Source: Bog-473 sp963840435 (GTDB lineage: Bacteria > Actinomycetota > Acidimicrobiia > Acidimicrobiales > RAAP-2). Taken from it: a stretch of DNA of 64,000 nucleotides. The stretch lies in the NCBI GenBank assembly GCA_963840435.1, contig CAWIYY010000003.1, forward strand, positions 620,001 through 684,000, in the 5' to 3' direction. The notes beneath the pieces were generated by a model, which was not told the DNA's origin, did no database searches, and saw nothing but the letters and a program-made list of their open reading frames with translations. The translations under genes were made by a program, and so were the position numbers. The first letter of the stretch is position 1. The number at the start of each line of letters is the position of its first letter. Positions 1-9,000 of this stretch are shown piece after piece.

Positions 1-2962
1 CAGGCCCTGGCGCGGATGGCCAAGGGAGTCGAAGGCGCCTCCCTTGACGAGCGACTCCATCGTCCGCTTGTTGAGGACGGTCGGATCCACCCGGGAGCAG
101 AAGTCGAAGATGTCCTCGAACGGCCCGCTCGCCTGGCGCTCGGCCACGATCCGCTCGACCAGGCTCTCGCCGACGTTGCGCACGGCGGCCAGGCCGAACA
201 CGATGGCACGTCGCGCCGGGGGCGCCGGCGCAGCGGTGGCGGTCTCATCGCCGATCGTTTGGCCGGCCTCCGCCTCGGCGAGGTGGCCAACCTCCTCCCC
301 CGGTTGCCCGGGGAGGCCGGGTAACCCGGAATCGTCGGAGTCGCCGGAATCGTCGGGGGCCAAGGATGCAGGAGCGTCGGCTTCGGGAGCCGTCCGGTCC
401 GGTGCAAACTCGGAGACGGAGCGGTTCACGTCGGGCACCAGCACCTCGATCCCCATGTTGCGGCACTCGGCGAGGTAGACGGCGGTCTTGTCCTTGTTGT
501 CCTTGACCGAGGTCAGCAGGGCCGACATGTACTCGACTGGGTAGTGCGCCTTCAGCCAGGCGGTCTGGTAGGCCACCAGGCCGTAGCCGTACGAGTGCGA
601 CTTGTTGAACGCGTAGTCGGCGAAAGGCTCGATGATGTCGAAGAGCTGAGTGCCCAGTTCCTCGCCGTAGCCCTCGGAGACGCAACCCGCCACGAACTTC
701 TCGCGCTCGGCGGCAATGAGGGCGCGGATCTTCTTTCCGCAGGCTTTGCGGAGGTTGTCCGCTTCCTCGAGGGAGTAGCCGGCGAAGCGCTGGGCCACTC
801 GCATGACGGACTCCTGGTAGAGCATCAGGCCGTAGGTGTCCTTGAGGATGGGCTCGATGTCCGGGTGCAGGTAGGTCAGTTCCTTGCGGCCGTTCTTGAG
901 CTCCGGGTAGTCGCGGTGCATGTTGGCCGCCATGGGGCCGGGACGGTAGAGCGCCACGAGGGCGGCCACATCGTCGAAGCTCGTCGGAGCCAGTGCCCGC
1001 AGGGTCTGGCGCATGGCGGCGCCCTCGAGCTGGAACACGCCGACCGACTCGGCCCTGCGCAGCATCGCGAGCGTGGGCTCGTCCGCCAGGTCGAGGTTGT
1101 CGATGTCCGGCCGTTCGCCGGTGTCCACCTCGATGAGATCGAGCGCCCGCTCGATGACCGAAAGGTTCCGAAGACCGAGGAAGTCCATCTTCAGCAGTCC
1201 CAGTTCCTCGACCCCGTGCATCTCGTACTGGGTGACGATGGGTGCGTCCTCGGGCGATCCACCGGAGTCGGGCTTTCGCTGGATCGGGAGGTAATCGGTC
1301 AGGGGATCACGGGAAATGACCACTGCGGCGGCATGGATGCCGTCCTGGCGGCGGAGGCCCTCGAGGCCGAGCGCGACGTCGATGACCTCCTTCGCTTCCG
1401 GATCGGTGTCGTGCATCGCCCGCAGGTCGCCCGCGGAGGCATAGCCGTCCTCGAACCCTTCGATCTTGTCCAGGCAGGCCCGCAGCGGCGTGTCCCGTCC
1501 CATGATGAGCGGCGGCATGGCCTTGGCGATCTTGTCCCCCACGATGTAGGGCTTGCCCAGCACCCGCGAGGCATCACGCACGGCGGCTCGAGCCTTGATG
1601 GTCGAGAAGGTGATGATCTGGGCGACCCGGTCGCTGCCGTACTTCTCGGCCGCATAGCGCATGACGTCGGCCCGATAGCGCTCGTCGAAGTCCATGTCGA
1701 TGTCGGGCATCTGCTTGCGGCCGGGGTTGAGGAAGCGTTCGAAGAGCAGGTCGTAGTGGATCGGGTCGAGATCGACGATGCGCAGGCAGTAGGCCACGCA
1801 GCACCCGGCCGCCGAGCCGCGGCCCGGCCCGACCCGGATGCCCGACTCCCGGGCGAAACGGATGAGGTCCCAGACGACGAGGAAGTAGGCCGGAAAGCCC
1901 ATGTCGCCGATGACGTTCAGCTCGAACTCGAGGCGCTCGACCACTTCGCGCGGCATCGGGTCGCCATAGCGCTCCTTCGCCCCTTCGAAAGCCAGGTGCT
2001 TGAGGTAGCCCTGGGCGCGCTCCTCGTAGGTCGCCCCGGTGAAGCGGTCGGGCACGGGGAACTCGGGCAGGCTCGGCTTGCCCAACTCGATCTGCACATC
2101 GAGCGCGCTCAGCGATCAGCAAGGTGTTGTCACAGGCCTCGGGAACCTCGCGGAAGAGATGGCGCATCTCGGCGGCCGACTTGAGATAGTGCTCGGTTCC
2201 CTCGAACTTGAAGCGGTTGGTGTCGGAGAGCAGGGCGCCGGTCTGCACGCAGAGCAGGGCGTCGTGGGCCACTGCATCCTCGCGGTGGGTGTAGTGGCTG
2301 TCGTTGGTGGCCAGAAGGGGCGCACCGATGCGCCGGGCAATCTCGATCAACTGAGGGTTGGTGCGGTGCTGATCGGCGATGCCGTGGTCCTGGAGTTCCA
2401 CGAAGAGGTTGCCCTGGCCGAAGATGTCCTGGAGCCGGGCGGCCCGCTGCTCCGCCCCCTCGTAGTCGCCGGCCAGCAGCGCCTGGAGCACCACCCCACC
2501 CAGGCAGCCGGTGGTGGCAATGAGCCCTTCATGGTGGCGTTCGAGCAACTCCCAGTCCAGCCGCGGCTTGTAGTAGTAGCCCTCGAGGTAGGCGGCCGAC
2601 GACAACTTCATGAGGTTGCGATAGCCCCCGACCGTCTCGGCCAGCAGGGTCAGGTGGTAGTAGAGCTTCTGGCCGCCCTCGACGTCGCCGCCCGTGTCGT
2701 CGACCCGGCCCCGACGTACCGGACGCTCGTGACGCGACTCTCCGGCCATGTAGGCCTCGGTACCGATGACGGGGACGATGCCCTGCTCCCGACAGGCCTT
2801 GTAGAAGTCCAAGACTCCGTACATGTTCCCGTGGTCGGTGATGCCGAGCGCGGGCTGTCCATCGGCCACCGCGGCCGCCACGAGGTCCTTGACCCGCGCT
2901 GCACCATCGAGCATGGAGAACTCGGTGTGGGTGTGCAGATGCGTAAACGACCGCTCCGACAC
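1..2962 (-). CDS. dnaE: DNA polymerase III alpha subunit (5' part, one frameshift)
   Basis: Replicative polymerase subunit. The N-terminal PHP domain is clear (HLHTHTEFSMLDG near residue 5, then GITDHGN), followed by the finger/palm region with the catalytic DIDMDF around 1705-1725. The gene runs off the left edge. I chose the GTG at 2962 because AAAGGAGG lies directly upstream; a GTG at 2980 would add six residues. Near 2106 one extra C breaks the frame: removing it restores the family sequence IAERADVQIELG, so it looks like a sequence error. Between about 200 and 430 there is a Pro/Ser/Asp/Ala-rich insertion of about 65 residues where relatives have only a short loop. Confidence 0.95.
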
Positions 2963-2988
2963 CGGCCCTCCTTTCGCCACGTTCGAAC

Positions 2989-3807
2989 TTACACCGGTGT
3001 GATTCCCCCGGGGCCTTGCAATCTATCCCCTTGCTGCCACCCGACTGGTGGTTGGCCGCGGAGGACGACGCCTCCACCCGCCTTGTCGTGGAGGGTCTGC
3101 CGTTTCTGGTCCCACAGGGGGTACAGCATGTCGAGGAACCAGACCAGGATGAGGAAGGGGCTGAGCAGCGCCAATGACCGCAGCACACCCTCGACGACGG
3201 CCCGGACACCCGCCCGGGCGTAGCCGAGGCGCTCGAGCGAGCCGTCGCGGACGGCCCGCACCCCGACCGCCATCATGCCCACCGTCTGACCGCGGCGGCT
3301 GCCGCAGAGGACGGTGCCGTAGACCAGGTAGAGCAGGGCCGAGATGAGAAACGGCAGGGCCGAGACGTTCCGCCGGCGGTTGGCCCCCCGCTTCATCATG
3401 AAATGGACCTCGAGCGTGTTGCTGTGACGGGTCAGGAGCACCAGGACCAAGGTCACCACGACGAAGATCGCGAAGTCGATGAGGTAGGCACCGACCCGAA
3501 TGCCCCAGGTCGCGTACACAGGACCGGAGGTACCGGACTCCCACTGGGGTGAGGGCGGCGGATACGAGCCTGGGTACTGGCCAGGAGCGCCGGCGCCGGG
3601 GTATTGCGGCGGCGGAGGCATCGGCGGCGGAGGCATCGGCGGCGGAGGCATCGGCGGCGGAGGCATGGACTGTGGAGGCATCGGCGGCGGGGCCATGGGC
3701 GGTGCAGCCGAGGGCGGTGGAGCCGGGGCGTTGCCGGGGAAGGCTCCAGGCCCGGGTTCGGCCGCGCCGGTCTCGTCCGCAGTTCCGGGGTCCATCCCGT
3801 CACTCAC
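2989..3807 (-). CDS. RDD family membrane protein with proline-rich N-terminus
   Basis: 272 residues. Residues 1 to about 95 are low complexity, dominated by a repeated PPPPM unit. The rest is an RDD domain (begins WGIRVGAYLIDFAIF), with two hydrophobic segments near 105-125 and 155-175 and a final one near 220-245. RDD proteins are multi-spanning membrane proteins of mostly unknown transport function. The GTG start at 3807 has a strong GGAGGAGG ribosome site six bases upstream. It is only 26 bases upstream of dnaE on the same strand, so the two may be co-transcribed. Nothing in the sequence shows a substrate. Confidence 0.85.
   Translation of the reverse strand: MSDGMDPGTADETGAAEPGPGAFPGNAPAPPPSAAPPMAPPPMPPQSMPPPPMPPPPMPPPPMPPPPQYPGAGAPGQYPGSYPPPSPQWESGTSGPVYATWGIRVGAYLIDFAIFVVVTLVLVLLTRHSNTLEVHFMMKRGANRRRNVSALPFLISALLYLVYGTVLCGSRRGQTVGMMAVGVRAVRDGSLERLGYARAGVRAVVEGVLRSLALLSPFLILVWFLDMLYPLWDQKRQTLHDKAGGGVVLRGQPPVGWQQGDRLQGPGGITPV
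3607..3690. repeat. 15-bp tandem repeat coding a Pro/Met tract
   Basis: About five copies of a 15-base unit (GGCGGCGGAGGCATC on the plus strand), the fourth and fifth slightly degenerate. It encodes the PPPPM repeats of the RDD protein. It is in-frame coding repetition and may vary in copy number by slippage. Confidence 0.85.
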
Positions 3808-3878
3808 GATGCGCCTCCTCCACCGGCCTCCTCGGACCTTCGGTCTTCGACTTCAGAGCTGCGCCGAAACCGAGAAGC

Positions 3879-4439
3879 TCACAAGTACGCCCCGGTCCGA
3901 CCGGTTTCTCCCGCCGCCGGGAGGCCGCGCTGGCGCATCTCCTCGAGCTGAGCCCGAGCCGCCATCTGTTGCGACATCAAGGTGGCCTGGATCCCGTGGA
4001 ACAACCCTTCGAGCCAGCCCACGAGCTGGGCCTGCGCGATGCGGAGCTCGGCGTCGCTGGGCTCTTCGCCGAAAGGAGGCGTCATCCGTTGCAGCTCGGC
4101 CACCAGATCGGGTGAGAGGCCCTCGGACAGTTCCTGGACCGACTGCTCGTAGATCTCGCGCAGCCGGACCCGGCTCTTCTCGTCGAGAGGCGCCGACCGC
4201 ACCTCGTCGAGCAGGGTCTTGACCATGGAGCCGATGCGGAGGACCTTGGCCGGCTCGCTGACCGACTCGGTCTGGTCCTTCTCCCCTCCCTTCTCCGCCG
4301 CCGCGGCGGCGAGAACCTCATCGGGTGCCACGGCCAGTGCATCGGCTGTGTCCCCTGCGACAGCCGAATCCGTCGAGCCGCCTGAGTCCACCGAGCCGGC
4401 TGAGCCGGAGGGTGTCACCTCATCGTTGTTGTCAGCCAT
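3879..4439 (-). CDS. bpa: Bacterial proteasome activator (Bpa/PafE, DUF2587) homologue
   Basis: 186 residues. An acidic, Ser/Ala-rich disordered N-terminus (about 1-70) is followed by an all-helical region (VLRIGSMVKTLLDEVRSAPLDE to RAQLEEMRQRGLP) that matches the DUF2587/Bpa family. Family members form dodecameric rings that dock on the 20S proteasome and open its gate without ATP. Docking uses the last four residues, GQYL in Mycobacterium; here the protein ends GAYL, keeping the penultimate Tyr and terminal Leu. No proteasome core or Pup gene is in the window. The start is the ATG of MADNNDE; the ribosome site is weak. Confidence 0.85.
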   Translation of the reverse strand: MADNNDEVTPSGSAGSVDSGGSTDSAVAGDTADALAVAPDEVLAAAAAEKGGEKDQTESVSEPAKVLRIGSMVKTLLDEVRSAPLDEKSRVRLREIYEQSVQELSEGLSPDLVAELQRMTPPFGEEPSDAELRIAQAQLVGWLEGLFHGIQATLMSQQMAARAQLEEMRQRGLPAAGETGRTGAYL

Positions 4440-4634
4440 CAGCGTCGTCCCACCGAAATTCGCACCGTCCTCGTCGCTTTACTCGACCAATGCCCCGGCG
4501 AGCATCCCTGCCGTCAACTCTGGCGCCAACCAGGCCGCCGATTCTGCAGTCAGCTCTGCCGTCAAGTCTGCCGTCGACCGTGTTGGCCCTTGCGTCGCGG
4601 CCATTCTGCACGACGGTGCGCCGCACTGGCTCGC

Positions 4635-5798
4635 TCACGGTATGGACCAGCCGAGCAGCGGAACCAGCATCTCGGCGGCGGTCAGGGAGCCGTGCCGGGC
4701 CATCAGGCGGAGCTCGCCGGTGTCGGCCGGGTCCAAGAACGCGGTGGGCTCGAACGGGACGAGGGCGACGTCGCCCAGGCGAGAGGAGACGGCCGGCGAG
4801 GGCACGCCGCCGAGCCACCCCTCCTTGACGATCTGCTCCTTCGTCCGCACCCACGCGATGTCGCTGTAGAGGTCCTCGGCCGTCGCCGCGACGTCATCGA
4901 GCGCCCCCTCGCGGACGTGGAGCCAGCGGAAGCGCCCCTCGCCGCTGATGAGGGTGAGTCCGTCCATGATCTCGGGCCCCAGCACCTCGACCGAGCCGCC
5001 CACTTCGACCTGGCCGTGATCGGCCGTCACCACGAGGGCGCAGCCCGGAGGGAGCACGGAGAGCACGTCGGCGACGAGGCGGTCAGCCGACCGCAGCTCG
5101 TCGTCGTAGAAGTCGCCCAGGCCCTGGGCGTGGGCGATCTTGTCGATGCCCTCGTAGTACGCGTAGACGAACGGTGCGCCGGCCGCGGTGAGACGGCGCA
5201 CGGAAGTGACCAGGCCGGCCTGGGTGTGCCAGCGGTGCAGCTCGACCTGGCCCAGGTGCGCCGCGGTGAATCCCGTCGGCCCGTAGTCGTAGCGGGTCAC
5301 GACGGGCACGGGCTCGGTGGCCCCGGGGAAGGACGGGCACGGCTGGAACTTCTGGGCCGGCACGCGCATGCGGGCATCGCGCCCGTGGATCGACCACTGC
5401 AAGACGTTGAAGACGTCGCCGTCGAGGGCGACGCGGTAGCCGACGACGCCGTGCTCAGCCGGGACCCGCCCGGTCACCAGAGTCGTCAGCGCACAGGCGG
5501 TCGTGCTCGGGGCAACCGAGGTAATGGACTGCCCCGCACCGCCACAGATGACCGGAGCCAGGTGGGTGCGGGCCCGGAGCTGCTCGGCCCCCAGCCCATC
5601 GATCACCAGAAGCACAATTTGCCGGGCGCCGGCAACGCAGGCAGGCGCCCAGGCGGGCAAGGGCGACCCCGACGGGTCGGCCAGGTGGTCGAGAAGCCCC
5701 GGCACCACACCCTGGAGGCACGCCCCACCGAAGTCCGGCGGGATCGGCTCGGCCAGCCCGTGCGAGGCTGCGGAGGCCGTCACGCTGGGACCTGTCAT
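4635..5798 (-). CDS. Alkaline-phosphatase-superfamily nucleotide pyrophosphatase/phosphodiesterase
   Basis: 387 residues. Recognisable are the metal-site motif VLLVIDGLG (about residue 62), a Thr nucleophile context SVAPSTTACALTTL, the VVGYRV and YYEGIDKIAH segments, and VVTADHGQVEV near the middle. These are the phosphodiesterase/nucleotide pyrophosphatase (type I) signatures; the metal-ligand Asp, His and Thr are all present. There is no obvious signal peptide, so it may be cytosolic. The start at 5798 is set by an out-of-frame stop in the only nearby alternative ATG. It is divergent from the Rrf2 gene. The substrate cannot be read from the sequence. Confidence 0.85.
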   Translation of the reverse strand: MTGPSVTASAASHGLAEPIPPDFGGACLQGVVPGLLDHLADPSGSPLPAWAPACVAGARQIVLLVIDGLGAEQLRARTHLAPVICGGAGQSITSVAPSTTACALTTLVTGRVPAEHGVVGYRVALDGDVFNVLQWSIHGRDARMRVPAQKFQPCPSFPGATEPVPVVTRYDYGPTGFTAAHLGQVELHRWHTQAGLVTSVRRLTAAGAPFVYAYYEGIDKIAHAQGLGDFYDDELRSADRLVADVLSVLPPGCALVVTADHGQVEVGGSVEVLGPEIMDGLTLISGEGRFRWLHVREGALDDVAATAEDLYSDIAWVRTKEQIVKEGWLGGVPSPAVSSRLGDVALVPFEPTAFLDPADTGELRLMARHGSLTAAEMLVPLLGWSIP

Positions 5799-5903
5799 CG
5801 CCGCCTCATCGCCGCCGGGGCAGCCGTGCCGTCGTTCACGGAGGCCCACCCTACGACCAGCAGAGCCCCAGTATGTGCGTGTGGACCGGTAGGATCCACG
5901 CGC

Positions 5904-6341
5904 GTGAGGGTCTCGACACGGGGTGACTACGCCAGCAGGGCGCTGCTCTCCTTGGCCCTGCACGGGGCCGAGACGCCGACCTCGGTGCGCGACATCGCCC
6001 TGCGCACCGCCTTGCCCCAGCCCTACCTCGAGCAGATCCTCCTCGCCCTGAAGGGCGCCGGACTGGTGCGCTCCAAGCGTGGCGTCGGAGGCGGGTACGT
6101 GCTGGCACGGCCGCCTGAGGAGATCTCGCTGGACCAGATCGTCTCCGCGGTCGATGGACCCATCGCGGCGGGTGACTTCGGCCTGCCCCACGAGAACGGG
6201 GCCTGCGACCACGAGGGCCAGTGCGTCCTCCTGGCCGTCTGGGCCGACGTGGGCGACACCATTCGCACCCACCTGCAGTCCTACAGCCTGGCCGACATGG
6301 TCGATCGGGCTCGGGGGAACGTGGCGCCGGCTCCGGTCTGA
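5904..6341 (+). CDS. Rrf2 family transcriptional regulator
   Basis: 145 residues from a GTG start. The N-terminal winged helix is typical of Rrf2 (VSTRGDYASRALLSLA, then the recognition region LPQPYLEQILLALKGAGLVRSKRGVGGGY). Members such as IscR, NsrR and RsrR sense Fe-S status or NO through a bound cluster. Only two cysteines are present in the ligand loop (ACDHEGQC), fewer than the three of IscR/NsrR, so cluster binding is uncertain. A possible -10 (TAGGAT, 5890-5895) sits so close to the GTG that the transcript may be nearly leaderless. An imperfect palindrome (5881-5899) overlaps it. Confidence 0.88.
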   Translation: MRVSTRGDYASRALLSLALHGAETPTSVRDIALRTALPQPYLEQILLALKGAGLVRSKRGVGGGYVLARPPEEISLDQIVSAVDGPIAAGDFGLPHENGACDHEGQCVLLAVWADVGDTIRTHLQSYSLADMVDRARGNVAPAPV

Positions 6342-6416
6342 GCTGGCCCGGGAGCACAAGAGGGACTGGGAGCGGGAGAGGGACCGGAGGCGCTGAGCTG
6401 GGCCGGCGCCGGGGGC

Positions 6417-7001
6417 CTAGTCCCCCGGCGGGGCCACCAGGTTCCACAGGCGCACGGCCGGGAGGTCGTGCTCGGCGTCCAGGACGCATATGGCGCCGGG
6501 ATCGAGCATGAAGAGGCGACCGGCTGCCGGGGGGAGTCCCAGCCAGCGGGCGGCCAGGACCCGCAGGAAGTGGCCATGGGCCACGACGAGCGTGTCGCCG
6601 GCGACGGATTTCACCCGCTCGACCACCCGATCGGCCCGGCGGCCCACCTCGGCCGCCGTCTCCCCTTCGGGGACGCCGTCGCTCCAGAGGTTCCAGCCGG
6701 GGCGGGTCTGCTGGATCTCGGCGGTCGTGATGCCCTCGTAGTCGCCGTAGTCCCACTCGAGGAGATCGAGGTCGATCTCGCCCTCGAAGCCGGCCAGGGC
6801 ACAGGTCTCCGAGGCCCGCTCGAGGGGGCTGGTGAGGACTTGGGCGAACTCTGTGAGGTGGTAGGCGCCCAGGAGCGCTCCGATGGCCTCGGCCTGGCGC
6901 CGGCCCTCTTCGAGAAGGGGAATGTCCGTGCGGCCCGTGTGTTGACCACTTTGTGACCATTCGGTGGCGCCATGCCTGAGAAGCACCAACCGGGACGGCA
7001 T
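6417..7001 (-). CDS. Histidine phosphatase family protein (phosphoglycerate-mutase-like)
   Basis: 194 residues. The catalytic RHG motif is at the start (VLLRHGATEW), the second Arg/Glu positions follow (SPLERASETC, LLEWDYGDYEG), and the second catalytic His is in VVAHGHFLRVLAARWL. These are the full catalytic set of histidine phosphatase branch 1, acting through a phosphohistidine. Members include broad phosphatases, CobC-like and acid phosphatases; I see nothing that fixes the substrate. It is convergent with the Rrf2 gene and divergent from the sigma factor gene. Confidence 0.9.
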   Translation of the reverse strand: MPSRLVLLRHGATEWSQSGQHTGRTDIPLLEEGRRQAEAIGALLGAYHLTEFAQVLTSPLERASETCALAGFEGEIDLDLLEWDYGDYEGITTAEIQQTRPGWNLWSDGVPEGETAAEVGRRADRVVERVKSVAGDTLVVAHGHFLRVLAARWLGLPPAAGRLFMLDPGAICVLDAEHDLPAVRLWNLVAPPGD

Positions 7002-7097
7002 GGGCCGTTAATCCAGCACGGGCCAGGTTCGGGACGCAACTCTGCCCCGAACAGCCCCCTGGAATGATCCGGAGGCGCCTGCTGTTGTACCGGTCGG

Positions 7098-7116
7098 GAC
7101 CAGGTTGATCCTGGTC
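7098..7116. promoter_or_regulatory. Perfect 7-bp inverted repeat upstream of the sigma factor gene
   Basis: GACCAGG and CCTGGTC flank a 5-base centre (TTGAT). The repeat overlaps a possible -35 (TTGATC, 7105-7110), with TATGAC (7130-7135) as a possible -10; the 19-base spacing is long. A palindrome over a promoter suggests a dimeric regulator, but this is inference from position and symmetry only. Confidence 0.45.
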
Positions 7117-7169
7117 GCTACCGGGAACGTATGACTGAGAGAGCGAGCGAAGAAACGTCTGGAGTGAAG

Positions 7170-8006
7170 ATGAAGAGCGCGGTAAGTACGTCCGACACGC
7201 TGGGACTGATGTTGCGTGACCTGGACCAGTTCCCTATGCCCGATCACGAGCAGCAGGTGGAACTGGCCAAGCGGGTAGCAGCGGGCGACGACGCGGCGCG
7301 CAAGCAGATGGTGGCCGCCAACCTTCGGCTGGTCGTCCACTGGGCCCGGCGCTACCAGGATCGGGGCGTCGACATGGCGGACCTGGTCCAGGAGGGCACC
7401 TTCGGCCTGATGCGGGCCGTCGACAAGTTCGACTGGGAGCGGGGCTTCCGCTTCTCGACCTACGCCACCTGGTGGATCCGCCAGGCGCTGCAGCGCGCCG
7501 TCCAGCAGCACGGCCGCACCATCCGCATTCCGTTGGAGGTGGGTGAGCAGATCCAGCGGCTCGAGCTGACAAAGGCCGAGCTGGCGACAACGCTCGGCCG
7601 CGCCCCGACCGTCGAGGAGCTCGACGAGGCCACCGGCATGACGGCGGACGAGCGCGAGTCGCTCGAGGACGTGGCCCGGGTGACGGCATCGTTGGACCAG
7701 CCGGCCGCCCTGGAGTCGTCCACGACCCTCGGAGAACTGGTGGCGCCGGACGATTCCGACTTCGCCAGTGACGTCGAGGAGACGATGGTCTACGAGCAAG
7801 TGCGCGAGGCCGTCGAGCGTCTGCCCGAGCTCCAGCGCGACGTGCTGCGCCTGCGCTTCGGCTTCGACGGGGACTCCCCGGCGTCGCTGCAGTCGACGGC
7901 GGAGCGCCTCGGGGTCGGAGTACGCCGGGTGCGCCGGGCCGAGGAAGAGGCGCTGGCCGCGCTGTTGACCGACGTCGAAGTGGTCGGCCTGCACCAGGCC
8001 GCCTAA
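7170..8006 (+). CDS. RNA polymerase sigma-70 family factor (primary-like, group 2)
   Basis: 278 residues. Region 1.2 (LGLMLRDLDQFPMPDHEQQ), region 2 (NLRLVVHWARRYQDRG, DLVQEGTFGLMRAVDKFDWERGFRFSTYATWWIRQAL), region 3 (IRIPLEVGEQIQRL) and region 4 (VERLPELQRDVLRLRFG) are all present, which marks a primary-type or group 2 factor. It lacks the long region 1.1 of the housekeeping factor. I chose ATG 7170 because GGAG lies five bases upstream; an ATG at 7131 would add 13 residues without a ribosome site. The palindrome at 7098-7116 may regulate it. Confidence 0.9.
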   Translation: MKSAVSTSDTLGLMLRDLDQFPMPDHEQQVELAKRVAAGDDAARKQMVAANLRLVVHWARRYQDRGVDMADLVQEGTFGLMRAVDKFDWERGFRFSTYATWWIRQALQRAVQQHGRTIRIPLEVGEQIQRLELTKAELATTLGRAPTVEELDEATGMTADERESLEDVARVTASLDQPAALESSTTLGELVAPDDSDFASDVEETMVYEQVREAVERLPELQRDVLRLRFGFDGDSPASLQSTAERLGVGVRRVRRAEEEALAALLTDVEVVGLHQAA

Positions 8007-8031
8007 ACGGCGTCGGCCCGCACAGGGCCGC

Positions 8032-9000
8032 CTAACCGATCAGGTACGCCTCCAGGTCGTCCGGCAGGGGCGACGTGAACTCCTTGCGGGCGCCCGTCGT
8101 GGGGTGGGTGAACCCCAACCGCCACGCGTGCAGGAAGAAGCGGCCGCTGCCGAGTCGCTTGTCCGCCGTCCCGTAGCGGGCGTCGCCCACGACGGGGTGA
8201 CCGATGGCGGCCATATGGACGCGTATCTGGTGGGTGCGCCCACTCTGGAGGGCGAGCTCGAGCAGGGTCGTGGGGCCCGACGTGTCCGTGGCGGGCCGGC
8301 GCTCGCGCACCGTGTACGCGGTGCGGGCCGGCTTGCCGGCGGCGGTGACGGCCATCTTGGTCGGCGTGCGGGCCGAGCGTCCGATGGGCGCCTCCACCTC
8401 ACCCTTGTCCTCGGCGACCGCTCCCTCGACCAGGGCCAGGTAGCGGCGCTCCATGCTGCGGGTGGCCAGCTGCTCGACAAGCGCCTCGTAGGCCTCGGCG
8501 GTGCGGGCCACGGCGAGGAGGCCCGAGGTGCCCTTGTCCAGCCGATGCACGATGCCCGGTCTGTCCGGCGGGCAGACGCCCTCGGTGACCAGATGGGCCA
8601 GGTCGGGGAAGCGGGCCAAGAGGCCAGCGACCAGGGTGCCTTCGGTGTGGCCGGCCCCGGGGTGGACCACCAGCCCCGCTGGCTTGTCGACCACGACGAC
8701 GTCGGCATCGGCGTGAACCACCGCGAAGGTCACGCCCTCCTCGGGCGTCACGGCGTTGTCGCCCGGCGGGCGCACGTGGACGGTGATCTCCGAGCCCTCG
8801 CGGAGGAGGTCCTTCCCGAGGAGGACGGGCACCCCGTCGACCAGGACCCGGCCCGCGCCGACCAGCTCGGCCGCGGTGGAGCGCGACACGTTGGCCAGCA
8901 TGGAGACGCCGCGATCGAGCCTCATTCCGGCCATGAGGGCGGGGACGTCTGCGGTGACGACATCGGTGGCGTCCCCGTCCTCCATGTCGTCGCCCGTCAC
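8032..9000 (-). CDS. rluD: RluA/RluD family 23S rRNA pseudouridine synthase
   Basis: 322 residues. An N-terminal S4-like RNA-binding domain (MRLDRGVSMLANVSRSTAAELV) is followed by the pseudouridine synthase core with the catalytic Asp in HRLDKGTSGLL and the conserved SGRTHQIRVHM near the C-terminus. It isomerises uridines in large-subunit rRNA. The GTG start overlaps the lspA stop (GTGA), and lspA-rluD order is common in bacteria. The exact target uridines are not deducible from the sequence. Confidence 0.92.
   Translation of the reverse strand: MTGDDMEDGDATDVVTADVPALMAGMRLDRGVSMLANVSRSTAAELVGAGRVLVDGVPVLLGKDLLREGSEITVHVRPPGDNAVTPEEGVTFAVVHADADVVVVDKPAGLVVHPGAGHTEGTLVAGLLARFPDLAHLVTEGVCPPDRPGIVHRLDKGTSGLLAVARTAEAYEALVEQLATRSMERRYLALVEGAVAEDKGEVEAPIGRSARTPTKMAVTAAGKPARTAYTVRERRPATDTSGPTTLLELALQSGRTHQIRVHMAAIGHPVVGDARYGTADKRLGSGRFFLHAWRLGFTHPTTGARKEFTSPLPDDLEAYLIG

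Noticed and set aside
544..2184. Long plus-strand open frame antisense to dnaE
   Set aside because: Shadow frame of a high-GC gene; no family motifs and dnaE on the other strand is certain.
3607..3690. Possible CRISPR or regulatory repeat
   Set aside because: It is an in-frame coding repeat of the RDD protein.
4590..6341. Long plus-strand open frame across the phosphodiesterase gene
   Set aside because: Only its last about 145 codons (Rrf2) are real; the rest is antisense shadow.
8007..8031. Terminator between the sigma gene and rluD
   Set aside because: Only a 5-base stem with no T-run.
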